Source: CAVTND01 sp963735955 (GTDB taxonomy: Bacteria; Pseudomonadota; Gammaproteobacteria; Burkholderiales; Burkholderiaceae_F). From it: a stretch of 64,000 nucleotides of DNA. The stretch lies in NCBI GenBank assembly GCA_963735955.1, contig CAVTND010000003.1, forward strand, positions 268,801 through 332,800, in the 5' to 3' direction. The position numbers and the translations under genes are program-made. The notes beneath the pieces were generated by a model. That model did not search any database and was not told the origin of the DNA. It saw only the letters and a program-made list of their open reading frames with translations. Below are positions 9,174 through 21,578 of this stretch, one piece after another; positions within the stretch are counted from its first letter, which is position 1, and every line of letters begins with the position of its first letter.

Positions 9174-10588
9174 TCAGCCGGCCAGCGCGGCGCGCACCTC
9201 GGGCGCGGCCAGCACCTCGTCCAGCGTCTTCTTCAGTCGCGCGAACAGCTGCTCGAACTCGTCCTCGCTGTAGCGTCAGCGCCGGCGCGAAGCCTAGGAT
9301 GTTGTCGCCGAAGCAGCGAAATACGAGGCCGTTGCGGTAAGCCGCCGCGAAGATGCGGTCGGGCAGGCCGAGTGCAGGATCGAAGCCGCGCTTCGTCGCC
9401 TTGTCGCTGACCAGCTCCAGCGCGCCGAGCAGACCGCGATGGCGAGCGTCGCCGACCAGCGGGTGCTGGAGCAGCGCGTCGAGCCCGGCCGCGAAGGACG
9501 GCGCGACACGCTGTGCGTTCGCAAGCACACCGCCCTCGTTGTAGAGCCTCAGCACCTCCAGCGCGACCGCCGCGCCGACCGGATGCGCCGAATAGGTGGC
9601 GCCGTGACCGATCGGCACGCCCGCGGGCGCGCCGTCGGCAATGCCGGCATAGATCGACTCCGACAGCATCGTCGCGCCCATCGGCACATAGCCCGAAGTC
9701 AGGCCCTTGGCCAGCGTCATCAGGTCGGGTTCCACGCCTTCGGCCTCGCACGCGAACATCGGGCCGGTGCGGCCGAAGCCGGTGATGACCTCGTCGACGA
9801 CGAACAGGATGTCGAGCTCGCGGCCGCGTCGCGCATCGCCCTGAGCCAGCCCTTCGGCGGCACGATCACGCCGCCCGAGCCCTGGATCGGCTCGCAGAAG
9901 AATGCGGCGACGTTGTCCGCGCCCAGCTCGGCGACCTTGGCGCGCAGCGCCGCGACCGATGCGGCGATCAGCGCCTGCGGGTCGTTGCCCTGCGGGTGGC
10001 GATACGGGTTCGGCGAAGGAATGTAATGCTGAGTCCTGAGCGGCAGGTCGAAGCCGCGATGAAACACCGGCAGCGCGGTCAGCCCGGCGCCGGTCGACGA
10101 CGAGCCGTGATAGCCGCGCTCGAGCGCGATGAAGTGCTTCTTGCTCGGCCGGCCGACCGAATTCCAGTACTGGACGATGAAGCGCACCGCCGCATCGACC
10201 GCCTCCGAGCCGCCCAGCGTCAGGTAGACGCGCGTCAGCGAGCGCGGCGTGATTTCGACGAGCTTCGCAGCCAGGCGGATCGCCGGCTCGCTGGCGAAAT
10301 CAAAGTAGCCGGTCGCATACGGCAGCTTGCGCAGTTGTCGGTCGCGGCCTGCACCACGCTCTCCTGCCCGTAGCCGACATTCACGCACCACAGCCCGGCG
10401 AAGGCATCGAGCAATTGGTGACCGAGCATCGTCGGTCAGCCAGGAACCGCGCGCCGAGTCAAGCACCCGCGGACCGCGCTGTTCGTGTTGCGCCAGGAGG
10501 CGACGGGATGGACGAGGTGAGCGCGGTCGAGGGCGATCAGCGCGTCATGGTCATTGCGTACGGCAGCCAGAGGCATCATGAGATTCAT
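9174..10588 (-). CDS. class III (omega) aminotransferase (frameshifted)
   Basis: A PLP-dependent class III aminotransferase of the putrescine/diaminobutyrate/omega-amino acid:pyruvate type. Recognisable segments are LDRAHLVHPVASWR, DAFAGLWCVNVGYG, TLGGSEAVDAAVRF, ERGYHGSSSTGAGLTALP, CEPIQGSGGVIVPP and the catalytic-lysine region LMTLAKGLTSGYVPMGA. The family's DEVITGFGRTG segment becomes readable around 9780-9810 if one base is restored. Several shifts (near 10430, 10340, 9820 and 9290) divide it. ATG at 10588 gives the expected N-terminus; the corrected product is about 470 aa. It would convert a terminal or alpha amine to an aldehyde or ketone that the aldehyde dehydrogenases of the island could oxidise. 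Confidence 0.78.
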
Positions 10589-10720
10589 TCGGTGGACATC
10601 GGTGAACGCGAGCTTACGAGCGATGCCGCGAAGAGTGGTGCTGCTTTCGGGGCGCATGCGCTTCGATGCTGCGGTTGTCGAGCGCCCGTTCCGCAGATCG
10701 TGCCGCGGCGTCATCGAAGC

Positions 10721-11657
10721 TCAGTAGCCGCGCCGGCGATCGACCAGGCCGACCAAGGGTTCACCCCGCGCGAAACGCCGCAGGTTGTCGAGCACGACGC
10801 GCGCCGCACTGGAAGGCTGCGTCATGCTCGCGATGTGCGGCGTGATTCGCACACGCGGATGCACCCAAAGCGGGTGCCCGGGCGGCAACGGCTCGGGGTC
10901 GGTGACATCGAGCACCGCCTCGGAGATTCGGCCGGAGTCGAGCGCGGCGAGCAGGTCCGGCGCGACCAGTTGCGGGCCGCGGCCGACGTGCACCAGGCGC
11001 GGCGCCGTGCGGCAGGCGCGCAAACAGCGCGGCATTCAGGAAGCCGCGCGTCAGATCGGTCAGCGGCAGCAGGCACACCAGGATGTCGGTGCGCGCCAGG
11101 AACTCGCCCAGCTCCTCATCACCGGCGTGGCAGCGCACGCCATCGATGTCGTGGCGCGAGCGGCTCCAGCCGGCGCAATCGAAGCCGAAGGCCCTCAGTT
11201 GCGCGAGCACCGCCTGGCCGAGCGAGCCCAGGCCCAGCACGCCGACGCGGCGCTCTCTGCGGCGGCCTTGACTGGAAGTGGCCGCCATTCGCCGCGTTGC
11301 TGCGCGCGACGGTAGGCGGGCATGTCGCGGTGCAGGTCGAGCACGGCATGCACGACGTACTCGACCATGCCGCTGATGATGCCGGGCTCCACCATGCGCA
11401 CCACGGGCAGCTCGGGCGGCAGCGCGACGAAATCGAACTGGTCGATGCCGGCGCCGGTCGAGAACAACAGCTTGCAGATTGGGAAAGCGCAGGGCGATGT
11501 CGCTCGGCGGCTCCCACGCGGCAAGATAGTGCACCGCGGCGGATCGCCCAGGTCGGGCCAGATCCGGAAGTCGAATCTCCGGCGCTTCGCGCAGGAAGAC
11601 TTCGCCCCATTGTCGGCCGCGCGCCGGATCGGCCTTGTACAGGAAGATCGGCTGCAT
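10721..11657 (-). CDS. D-2-hydroxyacid dehydrogenase, GhrA-like (frameshifted)
   Basis: An NAD(P)-dependent glyoxylate/hydroxypyruvate reductase A-type protein. The N-terminus reads MQPIFLYKADPARGRQW, then WEPPSDIALRFPNLQ and GAGIDQFDFVALPPELPVVR. The cofactor fold appears as RVGVLGLGSLGQAVLAQLR, the active-site region as DILVCLLPLTDLTRGFL, and the end as HPRVRITPHIASMTQP with the catalytic His. Three frameshifts split the gene; corrected length is about 310 aa. ATG at 11657 shares bases with the stop of the GNAT gene (TGATG), so the two are coupled. It may reduce a keto acid released by the transaminases. Confidence 0.78.
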
Positions 11658-12532
11658 CAGCCCAGCGCCTGCGTGACGATGGCGAACAGGCGCGCGTCGG
11701 GCGCTGGTCGCCAGCGCCGGGCCCGCGCAGCATCGTCGTCGGCGCATCGACACGTTGCAGGCCCAGCGTCTCCAGCCATTCGGCCAGCCCGCTGTCGAAG
11801 TCGATGTCGATGCGCGTGAAGCGCCCGGCGTTCAGACCCGACAGGTGCGCGATCAGCGCCTTCGCGCCGCCGGCGTCTGGCGCAACCACCGGTCCGATCG
11901 CATGCCCGCGGCCGAAGCGGCGCAGCATCGGCGAAGCCGCAGCGCTTGCGCCGTCGCGGTCGAGCACGACGGTGGCTTCGGCCTGCGCGAGCAGATCGGC
12001 GATCAGCGCATCGCGCGGCATGCCGCGCGCCCGCGCGTCGAGTGCCGCCAGGGCAGTCAGGTCGCTCTGCCGGCCGGCCGCAGCCGCCAGCCGGGATCGA
12101 GCGCGACCGGCGCCGAAGGCAGCGCAATGCCCTGGTGCTGGCGCAGCTCGCCGATGCCGCACGAAGCCCAGGCGTTCGTAGAGGCCGCGACCGTCGGCGG
12201 TCGCATGCAGCAGCACGGTGAAGCGGTCCAGTCCGTCGAGCAGCGCGCTCATCAGGCGGTGGCCGATGCGCCGGCCCTGGCAAGCCGGCGCGACGATCAC
12301 CAGCCCGATCGTCGCGTGCCGCTCGCCCCAGCGCCAGCGCAGCGCGGTGCCCACGACCTGGCCGTCGCGCTCGGCGACCAGACCTTCGCCGTGGCGGAAG
12401 GCCAATTCCCAGTCACTGGGGCGATGCGGCCAGCGCAGCTCGGAGCGACAGCGCATGCGCCACCGCCAGATCGGCCTCGACCATCGGACGAAGACTCACG
12501 CCGTCCGCTACCGGTGGGTCGTTGGCACCCAT
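11657..12532 (-). CDS. GNAT family N-acetyltransferase (frameshifted)
   Basis: An acetyl-CoA-dependent N-acetyltransferase with a probable tandem arrangement. The first domain shows VVGTALRWRWGERHATIGLV followed by APACQGRRIGHRLMSALL, the acetyl-CoA pyrophosphate loop (Q-x-x-R-x-G). GLYERLGF closes the first domain. A second, degenerate domain follows with LAQAEATVVLDRDG, AHLSGLNAGRFTRIDI and GLAEWLETLGLQRV. ATG at 12532 gives MGANDPPVADGVSLRPM; one shift near 12450 and one near 11700 are needed. Coupled to the hydroxyacid dehydrogenase. It could acetylate or detoxify an amine intermediate, but the substrate is not inferable. Confidence 0.7.
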
Positions 12533-12746
12533 GATTCGACTCTCCTGGGGGTTCACGGCTTCCTATATTGAGTGCATTCGGCGTGCCGTGCCACCCGCCA
12601 GCAGCACTTCAATGCAATTCGATAGTATCGGCTGCGTGGAGCCGGTGTTTTGCGATTTCTCCGTGCCAAAGCCGTCTGTAACGACACCAAATGCCACGGC
12701 CTCGCGCCTAGCATGCTCGCCACTTCCACTCGGCGGGTCTCACCCG

Positions 12747-14254
<1,508 letters not shown>

Positions 14255-14359
14255 GCGGCATTCCATGCCGTCGCCGGGCACGCAAACGACAGCTTCGTTG
14301 CTGCGGGCCCCGCAATACGCGACAACCGGGCTGCCACTCCATGCTGCAATGACGCCGCG

Positions 14360-15056
14360 ATGACAGACACCATCGGACCACGCGAGAACATGAGCTTCCG
14401 ACCCAAGTACATCACCTTCGACTGCTACGGCACGCTGACGCGCTTCCGCATGGGCGAGCTGACGCGCGAGATCTTCTGCCGACCGCATTCCGGCCGACCG
14501 GATGGAGCAGTTCATCGCCGACTTCACCGCCTACCGCTTCGACGAGGTGCTGGGCGACTGGCAGCCCTACGAGACGGTGCTGAAGAACGCCGTGCGACGG
14601 CTCTGCAGGAAGTGGAATCTGCAGTACCTCGACGCCGAGGCGCAGCAGTACTACGACGCGGTGCCCACCTGGGGCCCGCACGACGACGTGCCGGCCGGGC
14701 TGGCGAAGATCGCGCGCGAGATCCCGCTGGTGATCCTGTCCAACGCCTCGGACGAGCCAGATCCAGAAGAACGTCGCCCAGCTCGGCGCGCCGTTCCATC
14801 GCGTCTACACGGCGCAGCAGGCGCAGGCCTACAAGCCGCGGCTGAAGGCCTTCGAGTACATGCTCGACTCGCTCGGCTGCAACCCGGAGGACGTGCTGCA
14901 CGTCTCGTCCAGCCTGCGCTACGACCTGATGTCGGCCGACGACCTCGGCATCGTCAACAAGGTCTTCGTCAATCGCGGCCACGGCCCCGGCAACCCGGCC
15001 TACCGCTACGTCGAGATCAAGGACATCGGCGGCCTGCCCGGCGTGGTCGGCCTCTG
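14360..15056 (+). CDS. HAD type II haloacid dehalogenase-like protein (frameshifted)
   Basis: A second type II HAD protein of about 230 aa. Motif I is KYITFDCYGTLTRF; the cap region includes RMEQFIADFTAYRFDEVLGD and the motif II region is IPLVILSNASDE. After a shift near 14765 the product continues with KPRLKAFEYML, then CNPEDVLHVSSSLRYDLMSA, matching the haloacid dehalogenase C-terminal core. Two shifts are needed (near 14480 and 14765). ATG at 14360 or 14390 could be used. It is only distantly similar to the 2218 gene, so a recent tandem copy is unlikely. It lies 36 bases before the amine oxidase gene. Confidence 0.75.
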
Positions 15057-15092
15057 ACCTGCTCGACTGTCAACGTCCGGGACCCTCGCCGC

Positions 15093-16388
15093 ATGAAGCT
15101 CGACTCCTACTGGACCGACAGCGCGCCGCCCTACCAGCCGGCGGCGCGCGAACTGCCGGCGCAGGCTCGACGTGGCGATCGTCGGCGGCGGCTTCACCGG
15201 ACTGTCGGCAGCGCTGGCGCTGGCCCGGCGCGGCGCGCAGGTCGGCGGTGCTCGAGGCCGGCGATCGCGTCGCGGCCGAGGCCTCGGTCGCAACGGCGGC
15301 CATGTCAACAACGGCCTGGCGGTCGACTACGCCGAGACCTCGCCGCGAAGGTCGGCGTCGAGCGCGCGCGCGGCTGGTACCACGCCTACGACGAGGCGGT
15401 GGACACGGTCGAGCGCATCGTGCGCGACGAAGGCATCGACTGCGACTTCATGCGCAACGGCAAGCTCAAGCTCGCGACGCGGCCGGCGCATCTTGAGGCA
15501 CTGCAGCGCATCGCGGAGCGGCTGATACGCGATGGCGTCGACACCGACGTCGAGATGCTCGACGCTTCCCGGGTGCGTGCCGAAGTTGCCAGCGAGCGCT
15601 ACATCGGCGGCCTGCTCTACAAGCGCAGCGGCCAGATGCACATGGGCCGCTTCGCCAACGGCCTGGCCGCCGCCGCCGAGCGCCATGGCGCGCAGATTCA
15701 CACCGGCTGCTGCGTGCAACGCCTCGAGCGCATCGGCAGCGGCCAGGCACACGTGCTTTACACCACGCGCGGCAGCGTGCACGCCCGACAGGTGTTGCTC
15801 GCGACCGGTGCGACGCGCCACGGCGGCTACGGCAGCTTCGGCTGGCTGCGGCGGCGCATCGTGCCGATCGGCAGCTTCATCGTCGTCACCGAACCGCTCG
15901 GTGCGGCGCGCGCGCAAGCGCTGCTGCGCGAGCGCCGCACCTACGTGACGATCGCCAACATCCACCACTACTTCCGACTGACGGCCGACCACCGGCTGGT
16001 GTTCGGCGGGCGCGCGCGCTTCGCGGTCTCCAGCCCGCAGTCGGACGCGGCCAGCGGCGAGATCCTGCGCCGCGGCCTGGCCGAAACCTTCCCGCAGTTG
16101 CAGGGCGTGCGCCTCGACTACTGCTGGGGCGGGCTGGTCGACATGACTCAGGACCGGCTGCCGCACGCCGGCGAGCGCAACGGCCTCTACTACTCGATGG
16201 GCTACAGCGGCCACGGCACGCAGATGTCGGTGCTGATGGGCGAGCGCATGGCCGCGGTGATGGCCGGGGATGACCGGGCCAATCCGTGGCGCGGTCGCGA
16301 CTGGCCAGCGATTCCCGGACACTTCGGCCCGCCGTGGTTCCTGCCGGCGGTCGGTCTCTATTTCCGCCTGAAGGACCGCCTCGCCTGA
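15093..16388 (+). CDS. FAD-dependent amine oxidase, PuuB/OrdL-like (frameshifted)
   Basis: A DAO-superfamily flavoprotein of about 430 aa resembling gamma-glutamylputrescine oxidase. It shows YWTDSAPPYQPA at the N-terminus and, after a shift, VAIVGGGFTGLSAALALARR for FAD binding. The RNGGHVNNGLAVDY segment follows a second shift. The long C-terminal part is in one frame and contains RSGQMHMGRFANGLAAAAER, the FAD-contacting YCWGGLVDMTQDRLPHAG and GYSGHGTQMSVLMGERMA. Three shifts lie in the first 260 bases only. It sits directly upstream of the ABC importer, so it probably oxidises the amine that the importer brings in. Confidence 0.8.
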   Translation: MKLDSYWTDSAPPYQPAARELPAQARRGDRRRRLHRTVGSAGAGPARRAGRRCSRPAIASRPRPRSQRRPCQQRPGGRLRRDLAAKVGVERARGWYHAYDEAVDTVERIVRDEGIDCDFMRNGKLKLATRPAHLEALQRIAERLIRDGVDTDVEMLDASRVRAEVASERYIGGLLYKRSGQMHMGRFANGLAAAAERHGAQIHTGCCVQRLERIGSGQAHVLYTTRGSVHARQVLLATGATRHGGYGSFGWLRRRIVPIGSFIVVTEPLGAARAQALLRERRTYVTIANIHHYFRLTADHRLVFGGRARFAVSSPQSDAASGEILRRGLAETFPQLQGVRLDYCWGGLVDMTQDRLPHAGERNGLYYSMGYSGHGTQMSVLMGERMAAVMAGDDRANPWRGRDWPAIPGHFGPPWFLPAVGLYFRLKDRLA

Positions 16389-16438
16389 GCGGGCCTTCCG
16401 TTTCTCCACACCTCGAGCACACACCAGGAGCAAGCACC

Positions 16439-18058
16439 ATGACCGAACGCCAGAGCTTGGACACTCTCGTCGGACCCCACGAAAGCCAGCGGCTGATGGG
16501 CGCGCTGCGGCGCGGTGCGACGCGCCGCGACATCCTCGCGATGCTGGTGGCGGGCGGCATGCAGGCCACGCTGGCCGGCAGCCCTGGCCGACCACGCCGT
16601 GTCGGCCCATGCGCAGACGCCAAAGCGCGGCGGCAAGATCCGCGTGGCCGGCGCCACCGCCGCGGCGACCGACACGCTCGACCCGGCCAAGCAGTCGAAC
16701 CAGACCGACTACTCGCGCTGCAACATGCTCTACAACGGGCTGACCTCGCTCGACGGCAGCCTGACGCCGCAGCCCGCGCTGGCCGAGTCGTTCACGACCA
16801 AGGATGCCAAGACCTGGGTCTTCACGCTGCGCAAGGGCGTGCTGTTCCACGACGGCAAGCCGCTGACGCCGGCCGACGTCGTGTTCTCGATCAGCCGCCA
16901 CAAGGACCCGGCGACCGCCTCCAAGGCCAAGGTGCTGGCCGACCAGATCGAGAGCGTGAAGGCCACCGGCCCCAACGAGGTGACGATGGTGCTCACGTCG
17001 CCGAACGCGGACCTGCCGGTGATCCTCGGCACCTTCCACTTCCACATCGTCAAGGACGGCACGACCGACTTCAACGCCGGCATCGGCACCGGTCCGTTCA
17101 AGCTCAAGGAGTTCAAGCCCGGCGTGCGCTCGCTGGTCGTGCGCAACGACAACTACTGGAAGCCGGGCAAGCCCTACCTCGACGAGATCGAGTTCGTCGG
17201 CATCGGCGACGAGAGCGCGCGCGTCAACGCGCTGCTGTCCGGCGGCATGGACCTGGTCGGCTCGGTCAACCCGCGCTCGGTCGCGCGCGTCAGCGGCACG
17301 CCAGGCTTCGCGGTCTTCAAGACGCAGTCGGGCCAGTACTCCGACCTGATCATGCGCATGGACATGGCCCCGGGCTCGAACCCCGACTTCGTGCTGGCGA
17401 TGAAGTATCTGTTCGACCGCGAGCAGATGCGGAAGACGATCGCGCTCGACCAGGCCGTGGTCGCCAACGACCAGCCGATCGATCCGACCAACCGCTTCTA
17501 CTTCGCCGGCCTGCCGCAGCGGCCGTTCGATCCCGACAAGGCGAAGTTCCACCTGCAGAAGTCCGGCATCACCGGCGCGGTGCCGGTCGTCGCGTCGCCG
17601 GCGGCGCTGTATTCGGTCGAGATGGCGCTGGTGATGCAGCAGACCGCGCAAGAAGATCGGCCTGGAACTGGACGTCAAGCGCATGCCGGCCGACGGCTAC
17701 TGGTCCAACCACTGGCTGAACAGCCCGGTGGGCTTCGGCAACATCAATCCGCGCCCCAGCGCCGACATCCTGCTGACGCAGTTCTTCAAGTCCGACGCGC
17801 AGTGGAACGAGTCGCGCTGGAAGAATCCGAAGTTCGACCAGCTGCTGCGTCGCCGCGCGCGCCGAGACCGACCTCGCCAAGCGCAAGCAGATGTACGCCG
17901 ACATGCAGACGATGATCCACGAGGAGGCCGGCATCGGCATTCCGCTGTTCCTCGCCAGCCTCGACGGCCACACCACGAAGCTCAAGGGGCTGTCGCCGAT
18001 CCCGCTCGGCGGCCTGATGGGCTACAACTTCGCCGAGCACGTCTGGCTCGACGCCTGA
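16439..18058 (+). CDS. ABC transporter substrate-binding protein, peptide/opine family (frameshifted)
   Basis: A family 5 extracellular solute-binding protein of about 540 aa. A Tat-type signal is visible: TRRDILAMLVAGG near residues 28-40, followed by a hydrophobic stretch and an AHAQ cleavage region. The mature part has the family core LAESFTTKDAKTWVFTLRKG followed by VLFHDGKPLTPADVVFS. GTGPFKLKEFKPG and RNDNYWKPGKPYLDEI are also present. Shifts lie near 16585, 17650 and 17855. It is followed by two permeases and a double ATPase, giving a complete importer. Ligands of this family include oligopeptides, opines and glutathione; an opine-like amine fits the neighbouring oxidases. Confidence 0.82.
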
Positions 18059-18089
18059 ACCGGCGCGAGCGACGCCGGCGAACACCGCG

Positions 18090-19046
18090 ATGAACGGGCT
18101 GCTCCTCAAGCTCCTCGCGCAGCGCATCGCGCTTGCGCTGCTGTCGCTGCTGGCGGTGTCGGTGATCGTGTTCGCGATCACCGCCGTGCTGCCCGGCGAC
18201 GCGGCGCAGGAGCAGCTCGGCCAGGACGCGACGCCGGAGGCGCTGGCCGCGCTGCGCGCGCAGATGGGACTCGACGTGCCGGCGCCGCAGCGCTACGTGC
18301 GCTGGCTGACCGGCCTGGTGCGCGGCGATCTCGGCGTCTCCTCGACAACGCAGATGCCGGTGGCCGAGCTGATCGGCAGCCGGCTGCCGAACTCGCTGCT
18401 GCTGGCCGCCGTGACCGCGCTGTTCTCGGTGCCGATCGCGCTGGCGCTCGGCATCGCCGCCGCGGTCTGGCGCGGTTCGTGGTTCGACCGCACGGCATCG
18501 ACGGCCGCCGTCGCGGTGGTCTCGGTGCCGGAGTTCCTGGTCGCGACGCTCGCTGTCCTGGTGTTCGCGGTGCAGCTGCGCTGGCTGCCGGCGCTGTCCT
18601 ATGTCAACGACATCGAGTCGCTGGGCCAGCTGCTGCGCGCCTTCGCGATGCCGGTGCTGACGCTGTCCTGCGTGATCGTCGCGCAGATGATGCGCATGAG
18701 CCGCGCCGCGGTGATCGACCAGCTCGAGGCGCCCTACATCGAGATGGTGCGGCTGAAGGGCGCCTCGCCGCTGCGCATGGTGCTGGCGCATGCGCTGCCC
18801 AATGCGGTCGGACCGATCGCCAACGCGGTCGCGCTGAGCCTGTCGTACCTGCTGGGCGGCGTGATCATCGTCGAGACGATCTTCAACTACCCCGGCATCG
18901 CCAAGCTGATGGTCGACGGCGTCACGCAGCGCGACATGCCGCTGGTGCAGGCCTGCGCGATGCTGTTCTGCGCCGGCTACCTGATCCTGGTCACGACTGC
19001 CGACATCTGCGGCATCCTCGCCAACCCGCGGCTGCGGCACCGCTGA
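18090..19046 (+). CDS. ABC transporter permease, DppB-like
   Basis: An intact inner-membrane permease of 318 aa with about six membrane segments, the first near residues 10-32. The cytoplasmic EAA loop that contacts the ATPase reads RLKGASPLRMVLAHALPN. The N-terminal VLPGDAAQEQLGQDATPEAL region is typical of DppB/OppB proteins. It starts 31 bases after the binding-protein gene and is followed by the second permease 13 bases downstream. It forms half of the translocation pore of the opine/dipeptide-type importer. Confidence 0.88.
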   Translation: MNGLLLKLLAQRIALALLSLLAVSVIVFAITAVLPGDAAQEQLGQDATPEALAALRAQMGLDVPAPQRYVRWLTGLVRGDLGVSSTTQMPVAELIGSRLPNSLLLAAVTALFSVPIALALGIAAAVWRGSWFDRTASTAAVAVVSVPEFLVATLAVLVFAVQLRWLPALSYVNDIESLGQLLRAFAMPVLTLSCVIVAQMMRMSRAAVIDQLEAPYIEMVRLKGASPLRMVLAHALPNAVGPIANAVALSLSYLLGGVIIVETIFNYPGIAKLMVDGVTQRDMPLVQACAMLFCAGYLILVTTADICGILANPRLRHR

Positions 19047-19059
19047 GGAAAGACAGAGC

Positions 19060-19934
19060 ATGTCCTCGGTCTCCACCCCAGCCGTTGCACCGCCGGCCCG
19101 CGGTGCCCTGCGGCAGCGTGGCTCGGGCACTTCGGCGTCTCCGGCCTGATCGGTCTGGCGATCGTTGCGTTCTGGGTGCTCGCGGCGGTCTTCGGCCCGG
19201 CGCTGCTGTCGCGCACCGGCGCGATGGGCGGCGGCGCGGTGTTCGCGCCGATCAGCGCGGCGCACTGGCTCGGCACCGACTATCTCGGCCGCGACATGCT
19301 GGCGCGCGTGATCGAAGGCGCGCGCTACACGGTCGGCGTCGCCTTCATCGCGACGCTGCTCGCCAGCGGCACCGGCACAGTCCTCGCACTGCTGGCCGCC
19401 GCCAGCGGCCGCTGGATCGACGCCGTGCTGAGCCGCGGGCTCGACACGCTGACGGCGATCCCGAGCAAGATGTTCGCGCTGCTGATGGTGGCCGGGTTCG
19501 GCTCGTCGGTGCCGATGCTGGTCATCGCCGCGGGAATCATCTACGTGCCGGGCGCGTACCGGATCGCGCGCTCGCTGGCGGTCAACATCAACGCACTCGA
19601 CTACGTCACGGTGGCGCGCACGCGCGGCGAAGGCACCGCCTACGTGATGCTGCGCGAGATCCTGCCCAACATCACCGGGCCGATGCTGGCCGATCTCGGG
19701 CTGCGCTTCGTCTACGTCGTGCTGCTGCTGGCCAGCCTGAGCTTCCTCGGCCTGGGCGTGCAGCCGCCGACGGCCGACTGGGGTTCGCTGGTGCGCGAGA
19801 ACATCGGCGCGCTCGCGGAAGGCGGCGCCTCGGTGATCGCGCCGTCGCTGGCGATCGCCAGCCTGACGATCGCGGTCAACCTCGTGATCGACAACCTGCC
19901 GGGCCGCAAGGCCCGCGAACGCGGAGCACGCTGA
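19060..19934 (+). CDS. ABC transporter permease, DppC-like (frameshifted near start)
   Basis: The second permease of the importer, about 290 aa. The family signature AHWLGTDYLGRDMLARVIEG precedes the TM domain. The EAA loop is readable in RTRGEGTAYVMLREILPN. GVQPPTADWGSLVRENIG near the C-terminus is characteristic of DppC/OppC. Only the first 30 or so codons are in a different frame, with a single shift near 19120. The TGA at 19932 overlaps the ATG of the ATPase gene (TGATG), supporting translational coupling. Confidence 0.85.
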
Positions 19935-21557
19935 TGGGCAGCCCGGTCGGGTCGAAGGCCTCAGCGTCAGCGCGGGCGCCGCGACGCTGGTCGACGAGCT
20001 GAGCTTCTCGATCCGGCCCGGCGAGGTGCTGGCGCTGATCGGCGAATCCGGCTCGGGCAAGACCACGACCGCGCTGGCGCTGATGGGCTTTGCGCGCCAC
20101 GGCTGCCGCATCTCCGGCGGCAGCGTGCGCATCGGCGATGTCGACGTGCTCGGGCTCGACGCCACGGCAACTGCGCGCGCTGCGCGGCCGCACCGTCACC
20201 TACATCGCGCAGAGCGCGGCCGCCTCGTTCGATCCCGTCGCGCACGATCCTCGACCAGGTGGTCGAACCGGCCTGCCTGCACGGAACGCTGCGCCGGGCC
20301 GAGGCCGAGCTGAAGGCGATCGCGCTGTTCCGCGAACTGGCGCTGCCGGAACCGGAGACGATCGGCGCGCGCTATCCGCACCAGGTCTCGGGCGGACAAC
20401 TGCAGCGGCTGATGGCGGCGATGGCGCTGATCACCGACCCGGAGGTCGTGATCCTCGACGAGCCGACGACGGCGCTCGACGTGACGACACAGATCGAGGT
20501 GCTGCGCGCGTTCCGCCGCGTCGTGCGCGAGCGCCAGGTCACCGCGGTCTACGTCAGCCACGACCTGGCGGTCGTCGCGCAGATGGCCGATCACATCCTC
20601 GTGCTGCGCGACGGCAGCATGCGCGAGCTGAAATCCACCGAGCGCCTGCTCGCGACGCCCGAGAACGAATACACGAAGAGCCTGCTCGCCGCTGCGCGGC
20701 CGACGGTGCGCGCCGAGGCGAAACCGGAGGCCAACGCCGAACTGCTGCTCGATGTGCGCGGCCTGTCGGCCGGCTACGGCCCGCGGGTGCGAACGGCCGG
20801 CCGGCGAACATGATCCTCGAGGACATCGACCTGCAGCTGAAGCGCGGCCAGGCGATCGGCGTGATCGGCGAGTCGGGCTCGGGCAAGACGACGCTGGCGC
20901 GGGCGGTCGCCGGGCTGCTCGCGCCTTGCACCGGCACGATGGCGTTTGCCGGCCAGCAGCTGAAGCCGACGCTCGCGGAACGCAGCCGAGACGAGCTGCG
21001 CCGCATCCAGATCGTCTTCCAGTCGGCCGACACCGCGCTGAACCCGTCGCAAACGATCGAGCGCATCCTGGCGCGGCCGCTGCGAGTTCTACAAGGGCAT
21101 GAAGGGCGCGGCGCTGCAGCGGCGCATCGACGAGCTGCTCGATCTCGTGCAGTTGCCGCGCACGCTGGCCGGGAGGCTGCCGGGCGGCCTGTCGGGCGGA
21201 CAGAAGCAGCGCGTCAACCTCGCGCGTGCGCTCGCCGCCGAGCCCGACCTGATCCTCTGCGACGAGGTGACCTCGGCGCTGGACACCGTGGTCGGCGCCG
21301 CGGTGCTCGACCTGATCGCCGAACTGCGGCGCGAACTGGGCGTGTCCTACCTGTTCATCAGCCACGACCTGCACACGGTGCGCGCGGTCTGCGACGAGAT
21401 CGTCGTGATGAAGCACGGCCGCAAGCTCGCGCAGGTGGCGCGCGCCGACTACGACCGCGGGCCGCACCATCCCTACTACGAGCAGCTGGCGCGCGCGGTG
21501 CCGGAGCTGCGACGCGGCTGGCTCGACGAGATCGACGCCCAGCGCGCAGCCGCCTGA
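19934..21557 (+). CDS. fused DppD-DppF double ATP-binding protein (frameshifted)
   Basis: Two complete ABC ATPase domains in one polypeptide of about 540 aa. Domain 1 has Walker A IGESGSGKTTTALALMG, signature HQVSGGQLQRLMAA and Walker B VVILDEPTTALD. Domain 2 repeats the pattern: IGESGSGKTTLARAVAG, GGLSGGQKQRVNLARALA and DLILCDEVTSALD. DppD and DppF are usually separate genes; the link here runs around 20700-20820. At least three one-base shifts occur (near 19960, 20170-20240 and 20790), but no start or ribosome-binding site sits between the domains, so I read it as one fused gene. It energises the importer. Confidence 0.82.
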
Positions 21558-21578
21558 GCGGACAGGAGAACCCACGCA

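Noticed and set aside
10415..12181. 588-codon plus-strand frame opposite the class III aminotransferase, GhrA and GNAT genes
   Set aside because: The minus strand carries clear enzyme motifs over the same DNA; the plus product is low complexity.
15327..17684. 785-codon open frame on the minus strand across the amine oxidase and binding-protein genes
   Set aside because: It mirrors conserved plus-strand genes codon for codon, has no domain signature and is rich in Arg/Ala/His/Val repeats typical of antisense GC-rich frames.
17982..20165. 727-codon open frame on the minus strand across the permease genes
   Set aside because: A shadow of DppB/DppC/ATPase coding sequence; composition dominated by Arg, Gln, His and Ala with no recognisable domain.
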